Shown here: piece after piece, positions 1 through 9,286 of the stretch | How the letters are laid out: each line of letters opens with the position of its first letter | Position numbering within the stretch: the stretch's first letter is position 1 | Translations under genes and position numbers: made by a program | The notes under the pieces: model-generated | What the model saw: only the letters and a program-made list of their open reading frames with translations | Told to the model about the DNA's origin: nothing | Database searches by the model: none | Assembly (NCBI RefSeq): GCF_001659685.2 | Contig: NZ_LXYE02000004.1 | Span: forward strand, 1-64,000 | Length of the DNA stretch: 64,000 nucleotides | Origin: Labilibacter marinus | Lineage (GTDB): Bacteria > Bacteroidota > Bacteroidia > Bacteroidales > Marinilabiliaceae | Direction of reading: 5' to 3'

Positions 1-44
1 GTTTAAGAATGTATTGTTTTCTCTCTTATGGTTTAAATGCTTCG

Positions 45-88
45 AAAAAAAACAGCCGTATAAACCATTAAAGGGATATAGAGCTGTT
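45..88 (-). terminator. Rho-independent terminator candidate after the VPS10/BNR gene
   Basis: Read on the minus strand, AACAGC and GCTGTT arms enclose an AT-rich loop and are followed by a run of T (A45-A50 on the plus strand). It lies about 55 bases past the stop codon of the minus-strand propeller gene. The stem is only 6 bp, so this is a moderate call. Confidence 0.45.
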
Positions 89-141
89 CGTGTTCATTGT
101 ATGTTATAATGATGCGATTGCATTCTCGATCATATGCTTCA

Positions 142-3100
142 TTATTTCCAAATTGGAACTCTTCCTTTAGTATATGGAGCATTCAATTGGTCCAGTTTCT
201 TTCTAACATCAAGCATATCGTTTTCAACAATGTTTTTAAGTTTTTCCAGAACTGGAGGGAACTGTTCTTTCAGTATTTCAAAACTTTGTTGCGAGGTGCT
301 AGTAATATCAGATGTACTATTAATTTGTGCATAAATAATGCTATTTAGTCTATTCATTAATGGCATTTCTACTGGAGGAATTTCTTCCCAACTTGCTTTG
401 GCTTTTAAACCGTTAAATGAAAATAGTATAGCATCCAAGTCTTGATTAATACGATTAAGCTCAGTAATTAATTCTTGATGAGCTTTGTCTAAATATAAAG
501 CAGTTTGCTTCATGCTGGCAATTTCTGCTTTTAACTCATTGCATAGTCTCAGACTACCGTTCATTGCTCTTGATAAATCGCTTATTTCTTTTTGGAAAGC
601 AACCATTTGAGCTCTGTTTTTAGCAGGAAGGGTAGTGTTGCTTAATGCATCAATAGTAAATGTTTGTGGCCCTGCCAATGGTTTAGCTTCTCCGTTGAAA
701 ACTTGATTTATTTCTATTGTATAAGAACCTGGCAATACGAAAATACCGCCTTTGCTCTTTTTAATAGGTTCAAATTTGCTAGTATTCAAGATGGATTGAG
801 AATTATATTTGAGATCCCAGGTAAAGCGACTAATACCTTTGCTCGGTTTTTTAGTCATTGTTCTTATTAAATTACCTTCGTTATCTTTAATGTTTAGAAC
901 TAGATATGCAGGTAGTTCTTCTTTCTCATTCTCAATAGTCTTCCAACTAGGTTGAGGTATACGTTCTCCTTTTTCAAAAAGCGTTTTTTCTTTTTCTTTC
1001 CTTATTTCTTTTTTTGTTTTTGGAACTTCTTTTTGATAGAATGAGAATGTTGCACCATATGCAGGGTTTGAGGCACCGTAATACGTAGCTCCCTGTCCAT
1101 AAATTTTCCCTGTTTGAATATATAAATCAGCATTCTTTATAGGAAATAAGTGAGCTTCAGTTGTAGTTAGTTCTTCCGATAAATCGCGTAACGGAGAATA
1201 ATCATCTAACACATAAAATCCTCTACCGAAAGTAGCTAACACAAGATCGTTTTCTCTTTCCTGAATAGCTAAATCCTTAACAGCAATAGTTGGAATGCCT
1301 TCTTTCAGCTGAGTCCAATTATTACCTTCATCAATAGAAAAGAAAACACCAAACTCAGTTCCTGCAAATAATAAGTTCGAAGATTTAAAATCTTGTTCTA
1401 AAGTATGTACTGTTCCATTTTCAGGAAGGTTAGAAGAAATAGATATCCATGTTTTTCCCTTATCTATACTTTTCAGAATATAAGGTTTAAAGTCATCATT
1501 TTTCATATTATCGAAGCAGGCGTATACCACATTCTCATCAAAACGTGATGCGTAAATGTCGCTTACATAGGTATATTCGGGTACTCCTTCAAAAGAAGAT
1601 GTTTTTGACCATGTTTTACCATCGTCCTCAGTTACCTGAATAACACCATCGTCGGTTCCAACATAAATTAACCCTGGTTTTAAGGGTGACTCATCTAAAG
1701 ATACTATCGTATTATATTGAGAAGTTGAAACATCCTTTTGAACCGCATCAGTACTCCAATATTTACCCATAACGGGCCAAGTGTTTCTGTCAATTTGCGC
1801 TGTAAGGTCATCTGATATGACTTGCCAAGTATTGCCTCTGTCTGCACTTTTAAATAATTTATTGGCAGCCATGTAAATTGTTGTGTGGCTGTGTTTACTT
1901 AAAATTAAAGGAGAGTTCCAATTCCAACGATAAGTTTTTTCTTCTTTGCCAGGCTGTGGTTTAATCATTATTTTTTCACCACTCTTTTTGTCGTATCGAA
2001 CTACATTACCGTATTGCCATTCGCTGTATACAATGTCGGGATTGGTTGGGTCTACTCGTGACCAGAATCCATCACCAAAAACCGTTACAATCCATTCTCC
2101 ACTAGTAACTCCAAAGGTGCTTGTGTTTTTAACGGGACCACCTAAAGTTGCATTATCTTGGGTTCCTCCGTATACATTATAAAATGGCTCAGCGTTATCA
2201 ACCGTAACTCTATAAAACTGAGTAATCGGAAGGTTGCTCACTTGTCTCCAATTGTCACCATCGTCATAAGTGATATAAACTCCGCCATCGCCACCAATCA
2301 TAAAATGCTTGTTGTTGGTAGGGTCAATCCAAATAGCATGATCATCCACATGGCGATCTTTATTACTGATTTTGGACCAGTTTTTACCGCCATCTGTTGT
2401 TACATGCGAGTAGGTTTCTACAGAATAGATTTTGTCAAACTCAATGGGGTCGCAATATATCTCGTTATAATATTGTCCGCTCGAATGATGGTCGCTCATT
2501 TTTTCCCATGATTCGCCTCGGTCGCTAGAGCGAAAGAAACCGCCCGCATTATTGGCGGCTTCAATAATAAGATATAATACATCAGGTTTTTGTGGAGAGA
2601 TAGCAATACCCATTCCTCCCATATGTTCGCTTGGTAAGCCCTTGCTCAGTTTTGTCCAATCTTTACCAGCATTGGTCGATTTATATACTGCAGATTCTGG
2701 ACCACCGCCAATTTTTGTATGTACATGTCTTCTACGTTGTTCGGTAGTGGCGTATAAAATATCAGGATTTCTGGGGTCACAGATAATATTATTGACTCCC
2801 GTATGCTCACTTATTTCAAGGACTCGATTCCAAGTTTCTCCTCCGTCTATTGTTTTATACAATCCACGTTCACCTCCAGCGCCCCAAACCGATCCTTCAG
2901 CTGCTACATAAACAACATCGGGGTTTCTTGGGTCTATTAAAATCATACCAATTTGGCGAGACTCTTTTAACCCCATGTTTTGCCAAGACTTTCCTCCATC
3001 TACTGTTTTGTAAATTCCATCGCCATAGCCTAAAGCTCTTTGGTGATTATTTTCTCCAGTACCTGCCCAAACTACATTGGTATTGGTCGGATCCATAGCT

Positions 3101-3432
3101 AAACAGCCAATAGAATATGATCCATAATTATCAAAAACAGGTTCGAATGTGGTTCCGTTGTTGGAAGTCTTCCAGATGTTACCGCTAGCCACACCTACGT
3201 AGAATTCAGTATGGTCATTTGGATTTACAGCAAAGTCAGCTATTCTACCTGAAGTAAAGGCGGGGCCAATGCTTCTTAATTTTAAGCCAGATACCAGAGA
3301 GCTGTTTATGGCAGGCTCTTCTTTATCTGCATTTTTCTTGTCCTTTTTTTGTCCAATAATATAATTTGGATTGAATAGTATACCAAAGACCAATAATAGG
3401 GGGGTGATCTTGTTGAAAGGGTACTTTAACAT
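142..3432 (-). CDS. Secreted VPS10/BNR-repeat beta-propeller protein (glycosyl hydrolase-like, function unknown)
   Basis: A 1096-residue protein with an N-terminal signal peptide (hydrophobic LLLVFGILF core, cleavage near IIGQ). Residues about 50-750 carry many Asp-box type repeats (S/T-x-D-x-G-x-x-W), such as TVDGGKSWQ, TIDGGETWN, TTDGGKNWS and SADRGNTWQ. This indicates one or two beta-propellers of the sortilin/VPS10 kind. The C-terminal 350 residues are charged, partly coiled-coil and without a recognisable catalytic motif. Family members are often annotated as glycosyl hydrolases, but no enzymatic activity can be read from the sequence. Export to the periplasm or surface is inferred from the signal peptide. 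The ATG start at 3432 precedes the signal peptide directly. The gene stands alone, downstream of a small RNA gene on the same strand. Confidence 0.85.
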   Translation of the reverse strand: MLKYPFNKITPLLLVFGILFNPNYIIGQKKDKKNADKEEPAINSSLVSGLKLRSIGPAFTSGRIADFAVNPNDHTEFYVGVASGNIWKTSNNGTTFEPVFDNYGSYSIGCLAMDPTNTNVVWAGTGENNHQRALGYGDGIYKTVDGGKSWQNMGLKESRQIGMILIDPRNPDVVYVAAEGSVWGAGGERGLYKTIDGGETWNRVLEISEHTGVNNIICDPRNPDILYATTEQRRRHVHTKIGGGPESAVYKSTNAGKDWTKLSKGLPSEHMGGMGIAISPQKPDVLYLIIEAANNAGGFFRSSDRGESWEKMSDHHSSGQYYNEIYCDPIEFDKIYSVETYSHVTTDGGKNWSKISNKDRHVDDHAIWIDPTNNKHFMIGGDGGVYITYDDGDNWRQVSNLPITQFYRVTVDNAEPFYNVYGGTQDNATLGGPVKNTSTFGVTSGEWIVTVFGDGFWSRVDPTNPDIVYSEWQYGNVVRYDKKSGEKIMIKPQPGKEEKTYRWNWNSPLILSKHSHTTIYMAANKLFKSADRGNTWQVISDDLTAQIDRNTWPVMGKYWSTDAVQKDVSTSQYNTIVSLDESPLKPGLIYVGTDDGVIQVTEDDGKTWSKTSSFEGVPEYTYVSDIYASRFDENVVYACFDNMKNDDFKPYILKSIDKGKTWISISSNLPENGTVHTLEQDFKSSNLLFAGTEFGVFFSIDEGNNWTQLKEGIPTIAVKDLAIQERENDLVLATFGRGFYVLDDYSPLRDLSEELTTTEAHLFPIKNADLYIQTGKIYGQGATYYGASNPAYGATFSFYQKEVPKTKKEIRKEKEKTLFEKGERIPQPSWKTIENEKEELPAYLVLNIKDNEGNLIRTMTKKPSKGISRFTWDLKYNSQSILNTSKFEPIKKSKGGIFVLPGSYTIEINQVFNGEAKPLAGPQTFTIDALSNTTLPAKNRAQMVAFQKEISDLSRAMNGSLRLCNELKAEIASMKQTALYLDKAHQELITELNRINQDLDAILFSFNGLKAKASWEEIPPVEMPLMNRLNSIIYAQINSTSDITSTSQQSFEILKEQFPPVLEKLKNIVENDMLDVRKKLDQLNAPYTKGRVPIWK

Positions 3433-3507
3433 ATGAGTTGATTTAAAATTGATATTAGAGTGGAAAAGATAAGGTTTTCTATCTGTATCATCAATGATAA
3501 CTGGGGG

Positions 3508-3540
3508 TAAAAGAAAAGAGCCACCTAAAATAGGTAGCTC
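3508..3540 (-). terminator. Terminator of the candidate 6S RNA
   Basis: On the minus strand GAGCTACCTA and TAGGTGGCTC form a 10-bp stem (one G-U pair) around a TTT loop, followed by CTTTTCTTTT. It ends the small RNA and separates it from the propeller gene that starts at 3432. Confidence 0.8.
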
Positions 3541-3748
3541 TTATTATGACGGCCGCATCAATCATGGACTATTTAAACTCCTGATTACAGGATTTGAGTG
3601 TATAAGATCCGCAGTAATCCTCCGTACCAAAAATGATAACCCGAAGGTGAGGCCCGCCTTTAGATCCCAAAACTTTACTCGGTTTTATTGTAGCGTTGAG
3701 TTTAACAATCTAAATAAAACTGATGCGGTGTTTCTTTGTCAATAACCT
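3511..3748 (-). ncRNA. ssrS: Candidate 6S RNA
   Basis: The segment has no convincing protein-coding content but has all marks of a small RNA gene: a consensus promoter just upstream, a strong terminator, and a long rod-like fold. The ends pair perfectly (CCGCATCA at the 5' side with TGATGCGG at the 3' side; plus-strand 3721-3728 and 3553-3560). Further inward TTAAACTC pairs with GAGTTTAA. The 3' strand holds a small hairpin (TCCTG-TAAT-CAGGA), and the apex contains a cUUCGg tetraloop. A roughly 200-nt rod with a central bubble and a 3'-strand hairpin is the layout of 6S RNA, which binds RNA polymerase holoenzyme as a promoter mimic. The identity rests on architecture. A different structured RNA of the Bacteroidota is possible. 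Confidence 0.6.
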
Positions 3749-3753
3749 TAAAA

Positions 3754-3784
3754 CAAATATAAGTTTAATAATTGTTCTATCCAA
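3754..3784 (-). promoter_or_regulatory. Promoter of the candidate 6S RNA
   Basis: On the minus strand a TTG (-33) is followed after 20 bp by TATATTTG, a perfect match to the Bacteroidota -7 element TAnnTTTG. Transcription would start near 3748, at the base of the closing stem of the RNA. Confidence 0.75.
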
Positions 3785-3841
3785 GAATTTGCGTGGCTTT
3801 TAGACGTTTTAAAGTGTGAAAAAATCATAATAAATGATTCA

Positions 3842-3849
3842 TATTTTTG
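3842..3849 (+). promoter_or_regulatory. Possible -7 element for the exonuclease gene
   Basis: TATTTTTG matches TAnnTTTG and lies 56 bp before the ATG at 3906. No clear -33 TTG stands at the usual distance, so the call is tentative. Confidence 0.35.
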
Positions 3850-3905
3850 CTCTGCAAATTATCTATTCCTTTCTTTACAGATTATCAGAAATTTAGAACG
3901 GATTT

Positions 3906-5273
3906 ATGTATACCATCATCGATATTGAGACTACGGGAGGAAACTTTAATAATGGAAAAATTACTGAGGTTGCTATTTATTTGCATGATGGCAATAAGGT
4001 GGTAGATGAGTTTGTGTCCTTAATAAACCCAGAACAGTTTATACCTGCATATATAACTCAATTAACGGGTATTACTAACGAGATGGTTGCCGATGCCCCT
4101 AAATTTTATGAAGTAGCACGTCAGATTGTAGACATTACGGAGGGAACCGTTTTTGTAGCGCATAATGCCAGTTTTGATTATGGATTTATAAAAGCAGAAT
4201 TTGAGTCATTAGGTTATGGTTTTGATAGAGAGACTTTATGTACTGTGAAGCTAAGCAGAAAGCTGTTGCCAGGGCATAAATCATATAGTTTAGGTAATAT
4301 CTGTGAAGTATTCGGTATTTCTAATGATGCCCGTCACCGTGCGGCAGGAGATGCATTAGCTACCATAGAGCTTTTTGAAATATTATTGGAGAAAAATGGT
4401 GGCGTAATCCTTCCAATGGAAGGAAATGGTTTTTTCTCGATAAAAGGTTTACATCCTAAATTAGATATTGAAAAGGTAAAACAGCTACCTGCTAGTGATG
4501 GCGTTTATTATTTATATAATGATAAAAACGACTTAGTTTATATTGGTAAGAGCAAAAATATTAAGCAACGTGTATTAACTCATCTGGGAAATCCAAAAGC
4601 ACAGAAAGCAGTCCGTATGAAACAGGAAGTGGCAAGTGTCGATTTTGTAGAAACAGGTAGCGAATTATTGGCCTTGCTAAAAGAGTCGGCCGAGATTAAA
4701 AAGAACAAGCCCATATATAATGTTGCCCAGAGAAAGAATAGGTTCCACTTTGGTTTATTTAGTTTTAAAGATAGAAAAGGGTATGCTCGTTTTAATATAG
4801 CACCCAATGATGGAAGGGTTACTCCACTGGCTTCATTTGACTCTCTGAAATCGGCGAAAGATTTTTTATTTCAAAAGGTCGAGGATTTTAATTTATGTCA
4901 AAAACTAAGTGGATTAAATGATAGTACAGGAGCTTGTTTTCAGTATCAATTAAAAACGTGTGATGGAGCATGTGTAGGCCAAGAGTCTTCAGAACAATAC
5001 AACAGTAGAGTAGAGACATTGATAGAGCAGTTAGCTTATCGCTATAAAGACTTTGTAATTGTAGATAAAGGTAGAGATTTAGAAGAACTGTCTGTAGTGG
5101 TTGTAAAAGATGGTAAATACCAAGGCTTTGGTTGGGTAGAAAAAGATTTGGCCTTTGATAGCATGGATGAAGTTTCTTCTAATATTACTCTATATGATGA
5201 TAATCAAGATGCACGTATTATTATAAATAGATATTTAAAGGATAATCCAAAACTTAAAGTAATTCAGTTTTAG
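3906..5273 (+). CDS. DnaQ-type 3'-5' exonuclease fused to a GIY-YIG nuclease domain
   Basis: A 455-residue two-domain protein. Residues 1-170 form a DEDDh exonuclease of the DNA polymerase III epsilon type, with exo I at D6-I-E8, an HNASFD exo II segment near residue 100, and the HRAAGDA exo III segment near residue 145. From about residue 195 a GIY-YIG domain of the UvrC/Cho kind begins (GVYYLY followed by LVYIGKSKNIKQR). The remaining C-terminus has no recognised catalytic motif. Fusions of this sort occur in several phyla and are thought to act in DNA repair, with incision and trimming in one polypeptide. The stop codon directly abuts the stop codon of the convergent thioesterase gene. The ATG start is well placed before the first beta strand. 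Confidence 0.88.
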   Translation: MYTIIDIETTGGNFNNGKITEVAIYLHDGNKVVDEFVSLINPEQFIPAYITQLTGITNEMVADAPKFYEVARQIVDITEGTVFVAHNASFDYGFIKAEFESLGYGFDRETLCTVKLSRKLLPGHKSYSLGNICEVFGISNDARHRAAGDALATIELFEILLEKNGGVILPMEGNGFFSIKGLHPKLDIEKVKQLPASDGVYYLYNDKNDLVYIGKSKNIKQRVLTHLGNPKAQKAVRMKQEVASVDFVETGSELLALLKESAEIKKNKPIYNVAQRKNRFHFGLFSFKDRKGYARFNIAPNDGRVTPLASFDSLKSAKDFLFQKVEDFNLCQKLSGLNDSTGACFQYQLKTCDGACVGQESSEQYNSRVETLIEQLAYRYKDFVIVDKGRDLEELSVVVVKDGKYQGFGWVEKDLAFDSMDEVSSNITLYDDNQDARIIINRYLKDNPKLKVIQF

Positions 5274-5651
5274 TTAGGATACATATTCCGATTTATTAAC
5301 GATAAACCTTTCGTGTGCACCAATAGCTACGATATCTTCATCTGTATTAAAAATAGCAAAGTCAAAAAATAGCTTTGTATCCTCGACGAATTTTAGGTGA
5401 ATAGAACATGTTGCGTGGTCGTTATGTGCCAATGGCAAAAGGTGCTTTACATTAATCTCCGCACTTACCGTGGTATATCCTTCTGGAATTTCTGGATGAA
5501 TCATTTCGCAAATTACTTTTTCCATAATAATAATGAGCGAAGGGGTAGCTGCATAAGGAACTTCCCCCGTTTCTAAAGACGTGGCGAGGTCTCTTTGGTT
5601 AATGACCACCTTAGTGGATTGGTGTAAGCCTGACTTTAAAGCATGATCCAT
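5274..5651 (-). CDS. Hotdog-fold thioesterase, fluoroacetyl-CoA thioesterase-like
   Basis: A 125-residue protein that fits a single hotdog domain. It resembles the FlK-like thioesterase group: a VPYAATPSLIIIMEK segment forms the hotdog helix, and the later strands read STTVSAEINVKHL-like and HERFIV. Members hydrolyse acyl-CoA thioesters in the cytoplasm; the substrate here cannot be told. No signal peptide is present. The gene is convergent with the exonuclease gene with no base between the two stop codons, so both transcripts must run past each other or end within coding sequence. Confidence 0.75.
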   Translation of the reverse strand: MDHALKSGLHQSTKVVINQRDLATSLETGEVPYAATPSLIIIMEKVICEMIHPEIPEGYTTVSAEINVKHLLPLAHNDHATCSIHLKFVEDTKLFFDFAIFNTDEDIVAIGAHERFIVNKSEYVS

Positions 5652-5758
5652 AACTATTTGTGTTGAGATTGTAGGTAATTACTTGTACCCAAATTACACA
5701 AAAAAGTTATGAATTATACCTTAAATATTCAATTCAAATTTTGGTTTATGTGTCTAGC

Positions 5759-7336
5759 CTAGAATTCACTGGTAAAGTGGAACTCAATATCTTCAAAATT
5801 TTGCTGAGCTAATTGAAGCATGTACGAAGAATCTGCTAAAAATACATCTCTTCCTTGTTTGTCTTTAGCCATATATTGGTTTTTACGTCTCTTAAAATCA
5901 GCCAACATCGCAACATTTTCAGAACGAATCCAACAAGCTTTGTGCAGATTAATAGGCTCGTATCTACACTTGGCGTTATACTCATTATTTAATCGATGTT
6001 CTATTACCTCAAATTGCAGAGCACCTACAGTTCCAATTATTTTTCTTCCATTAAATTGACTGGTAAATAACTGCGCCACACCTTCATCCATCAACTGGTC
6101 GATACCTTTTGCCAACTGCTTTGATTTCATTGGGTCATCGTTCTCAATATAACGGAACAACTCAGGAGAGAAGCTCGGTAAACCTTTAAAGTTGATTTTT
6201 TCCCCTTCAGTAAGCGTATCTCCAATTATAAAATTTCCAGAATCAGGCAATCCTACAATATCACCAGGGAAAGCTTCGTCGATAATCGATTTTTTTTCTG
6301 CCATAAACGCTGTTGGGCTCGAAAATTTGAAGTTTTTACCCTGGCGCACGTGGTAGTAGTTTTTATTACGCTCAAACTTACCCGAACAAATTTTAACGAA
6401 GGCAATTCTGTTTCGGTGATTAGGATCCATGTTGGCATGAATCTTAAAAACAAAACCAGAAAACTTATTTTCGTCAGGTTCTATTACCCTTTCAACAGTT
6501 GTGGCCGGTTGAGGCTTAGGAGCTATATGGATAAAACAGTTTAATAGCTCATTTACACCAAAGTTATTTAAGGCACTACCAAAAAATACGGGTGCTAATT
6601 CACCTTTTAAATATTCCTCAACTTCAAACTCAGGATATACACCTTCAACTAATTCATATTCTTCTCTCAACACAGTGGCTGGGTCGTCACCAATAATACC
6701 TTCTAATTCAGGATTACTAATATCATCGAAAGCAATGCTCTCTTCAACCGTTTGTTTGCTTGGCTCAAAAAGATTAAGATTTTGCTCAAATAAATTGTAT
6801 ACCCCTTGAAATGAAGGTCCATTTCCAATAGGCCAACTTAATGGTCGAACACTAATCTTTAGCTCTTCTTCAACCTCGTCTAATAAATCAAACGGATCTT
6901 TACTTGGGCGGTCCATTTTGTTAATGAAAACCATTACGGGAGTTTTTCTCATACGACAAACCTCCATTAGTTTTCTGGTTTGGTTCTCCACTCCCTTGGC
7001 AGCATCAACTACAATGATAACACTATCCACTGCAGTAAGCGTTCTAAAGGTATCTTCAGCAAAATCCTGGTGACCTGGTGTATCCAAAATATTTACTTTA
7101 TGGTCCTTATAATCAAACCCCATTACAGAAGTTGCCACAGAGATACCACGTTGTTTCTCTATCTCCATAAAATCGGAGGTAGCGGTTTTCTTAATTTTAT
7201 TTGACTTAACAGCACCCGCTACGTGGATAGCACCACCAAAAAGCAAAAGTTTTTCGGTTAGTGTAGTTTTACCAGCATCGGGGTGACTAATAATTGCAAA
7301 TGTTCTCCTGCGTTGTATCTCTTCTATAAAGCCCAT
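5759..7336 (-). CDS. prfC: Peptide chain release factor 3 (RF-3), translational GTPase
   Basis: A 525-residue GTPase that removes RF1/RF2 from the ribosome after peptide release. The G1 loop reads [13 protein letters not shown] (residues about 18-30), switch II is DTPGHQDF, and the G4 motif is FINKMDRP. Further domains II and III match RF-3 in length and order, including a SPTAFMA segment and [10 protein letters not shown]. The ATG at 7336 gives [13 protein letters not shown], the usual RF-3 N-terminus. An in-frame TTG 27 bases upstream is less likely to be used. The gene is a single transcription unit with no close partner on its strand. Confidence 0.95.
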   Translation of the reverse strand: MGFIEEIQRRRTFAIISHPDAGKTTLTEKLLLFGGAIHVAGAVKSNKIKKTATSDFMEIEKQRGISVATSVMGFDYKDHKVNILDTPGHQDFAEDTFRTLTAVDSVIIVVDAAKGVENQTRKLMEVCRMRKTPVMVFINKMDRPSKDPFDLLDEVEEELKISVRPLSWPIGNGPSFQGVYNLFEQNLNLFEPSKQTVEESIAFDDISNPELEGIIGDDPATVLREEYELVEGVYPEFEVEEYLKGELAPVFFGSALNNFGVNELLNCFIHIAPKPQPATTVERVIEPDENKFSGFVFKIHANMDPNHRNRIAFVKICSGKFERNKNYYHVRQGKNFKFSSPTAFMAEKKSIIDEAFPGDIVGLPDSGNFIIGDTLTEGEKINFKGLPSFSPELFRYIENDDPMKSKQLAKGIDQLMDEGVAQLFTSQFNGRKIIGTVGALQFEVIEHRLNNEYNAKCRYEPINLHKACWIRSENVAMLADFKRRKNQYMAKDKQGRDVFLADSSYMLQLAQQNFEDIEFHFTSEF

Positions 7337-7535
7337 AACATCATTTTGTAAAAACGAGCGCAAATTTAAGCATTGTATATTTAATAATGCTTTATTATAA
7401 ACATCTTTTTAGGCAGTAGGTTAATAATAATTAAAATTGGATATTTTCTTACAATATTCAGGTATTTCATGAGGTTTGAGTTTGAATTCTTTGAAAAATA
7501 TTAGATTTTTAGTCGAAATTATAAAATGGCAAAGT

Positions 7536-8393
7536 ATGGGTTGGACAAATTATCATGGTCATTGTAAATATTGTGATGGTCATGGCGAAATAGAAACATA
7601 TATTTTACAAGCAATAGAAAACAAAATGCCAGCTATTGGTATTTCTTCGCATGCTCCAGTTCCATTTGATTGTTTTTGGACCATGAAACAAGAAAACTTG
7701 CATCAATATTTATCAGATATCGGTTGTTTAGAGGAAAAGTATGGTTCAGGCATTGATGTATTAACATCACTTGAGATAGATTATATACCTGATGTTACAG
7801 GACCGGATTTTCCCTTTCTAAAGGATATTAAGCTTGATTATAAAATTGGATCCATTCATTTTGTAGACCAGTTTCAAGATGGTGAACACTGGGCAATAGA
7901 TGGAAGTTTTGATGAGTTTAAAAAAGGTTTGGATGAAATTTTCAATGGAGATATTAAAACAGTTGTTCAACGATTCTACCATTTAAATCGTGAGATGCTT
8001 AAAACGCAGAAGTTTGATATCATTGGGCATTTTGATAAAATTAAGATGCACAATGCAACGGAGCCTTTGTTTGATGAAAATGAAGAGTGGTATAAACAAG
8101 AGTTAAATGAAACTTTGGATTGTATTAAAGAAAACAATGTGATTGTGGAAATTAATACAAAATCATTTGAACGTAATGGCCTTTTATTTCCTGGGGTTGA
8201 ATTATTCTCAATAATGCTTGAAAAGGGTATCGATATAACCATTAATAGTGATGCGCATTATCCCGAGAAATTACAAGTTGGATATGAGTATGTCGCTGAC
8301 GAACTAATTAAGGCGGGTTATAAAACTTTAAAGGAGTATAAGAATAAGACGTGGGTTAATGTACCTTTTACAAAAGACGGACTTCAATGGTAG
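7536..8393 (+). CDS. Histidinol-phosphatase, PHP family
   Basis: A 285-residue PHP-domain protein. Metal-binding motifs are visible in order: YHGHCKYCDGHG near the N-terminus, SSHAP near residue 50, a conserved E in the SLEID segment, IGHFDK, and INSDAH near the C-terminus. This matches the HisK/HisJ-type histidinol-phosphatase, which dephosphorylates L-histidinol phosphate in histidine synthesis. No other his gene is present in the window, so a related phosphoesterase role is possible. The ATG at 7536 is preferred over a TTG at 7476, because the PHP motif normally lies within a few residues of the start. The 3' end overlaps the acetyltransferase gene by 7 bases (ATGGTAG), which suggests translational coupling. 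Confidence 0.85.
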   Translation: MGWTNYHGHCKYCDGHGEIETYILQAIENKMPAIGISSHAPVPFDCFWTMKQENLHQYLSDIGCLEEKYGSGIDVLTSLEIDYIPDVTGPDFPFLKDIKLDYKIGSIHFVDQFQDGEHWAIDGSFDEFKKGLDEIFNGDIKTVVQRFYHLNREMLKTQKFDIIGHFDKIKMHNATEPLFDENEEWYKQELNETLDCIKENNVIVEINTKSFERNGLLFPGVELFSIMLEKGIDITINSDAHYPEKLQVGYEYVADELIKAGYKTLKEYKNKTWVNVPFTKDGLQW

Positions 8394-8869
8394 AGGAAAA
8401 AGAAGATTTTAATTTAGTTAAAATAGATATTCAGGATGAAACTCATCAACAAGCATTATTGAGTTTGATGAACGATTATATGTTGGATGATATGGGATTA
8501 CATAGCCCATTGCCTGAGGAACTTGGAGTAGATATCATTAATGGACTAAAGGAGCAAAACAATTATTTAGGTTTCTTATTGAAATATGGTGGCGAATTCA
8601 TTGCCTTGGCAAATTGCTTTATTGCATTTTCTACGTTTAAGGCAAAGCAATTAATTAATATCCACGACTATGTTGTATCACCCAAATATCGTGGGTTAGG
8701 AGCAGGGAAAGCTTTGTTGGAAAAGATATCGGATTATGTGCTAACTAACAATTATTGTAAAATAACGCTGGAAGTAAGGCATGATAACCCGAAGGCTCAA
8801 AACTTATATAATAAACTTGGGTTTGAGGAATGTGATCCACCCATGTATTTTTGGCAAAAAACCATATAG
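8387..8869 (+). CDS. GNAT family N-acetyltransferase
   Basis: A 160-residue single-domain acetyltransferase. The acetyl-CoA binding motif A is clear (VVSPKYRGLGAGKALLEKI, an R-G-x-G-x-G/A variant), followed by LEVRHDNPKAQNLYNKLGF, the usual motif B ending. The acceptor substrate is unknown. Its start codon overlaps the stop of the PHP phosphatase gene, so the two are cotranscribed. Nothing in the sequence indicates an amino acid or antibiotic substrate. Confidence 0.87.
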   Translation: MVEEKEDFNLVKIDIQDETHQQALLSLMNDYMLDDMGLHSPLPEELGVDIINGLKEQNNYLGFLLKYGGEFIALANCFIAFSTFKAKQLINIHDYVVSPKYRGLGAGKALLEKISDYVLTNNYCKITLEVRHDNPKAQNLYNKLGFEECDPPMYFWQKTI

Positions 8870-9286
8870 ACTATTTAAATACTTAAGTTCTAAAGTTGGT
8901 TTCGTTTAGTTTAAATATGATAAGTTAAAAAAAACAAACTTAAATAGTGCCTAATATGGTAGGATTGATAAACAATGCTATATTTGTGACAAACAAGGAA
9001 TAATGTTGGATTATTGGGTTCTTGTTTAAGAAGGTCTTTCAAGTCTTATGTTTAAGTGTTAATTTCTGAATTTCAATTGTAGAAAGTAGTTTTTCTATTG
9101 AATGGTGGGGGGTGTGTAACATTTTATGTTATCTGCCGTAATAAAAACCATGCCTTGAATAAAGGAATTTAAGCATGAAAAGAAGATTTGTCTCAGATTG
9201 TGTTAAATAGGTCATTTTTGTTTAGCATAAATTAGACCTTAAAAATACCTAATAACGACTGTGGAAAATATAAAGTATACTTAGAA
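8870..9286 (+). other. Intergenic region with no recognised gene
   Basis: 417 AT-rich bases without a plausible coding region. A TATATTTG near 8980 matches the -7 consensus but lacks a properly spaced -33 TTG and would leave a leader of about 300 bases. A loose 9-bp inverted repeat (ACTATTTAA at 8870, TTAAATAGT at 8940) encloses 61 bases. Nothing else stands out. Confidence 0.5.

Noticed and set aside
3494-3745. Open reading frame of 83 codons on the plus strand
   Set aside because: It lies entirely across the candidate structured RNA and its terminator, has no protein-like pattern and is better explained by the RNA gene on the other strand.
5759-7363. Longer RF-3 with a TTG start at 7363
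   Set aside because: The added nine residues have no counterpart in RF-3, and the ATG at 7336 gives the standard N-terminus.
8965-8990. Promoter for the M23 peptidase at TATATTTG
   Set aside because: The -33 element is missing and the leader would be about 300 bases; kept only as a note in the intergenic entry.
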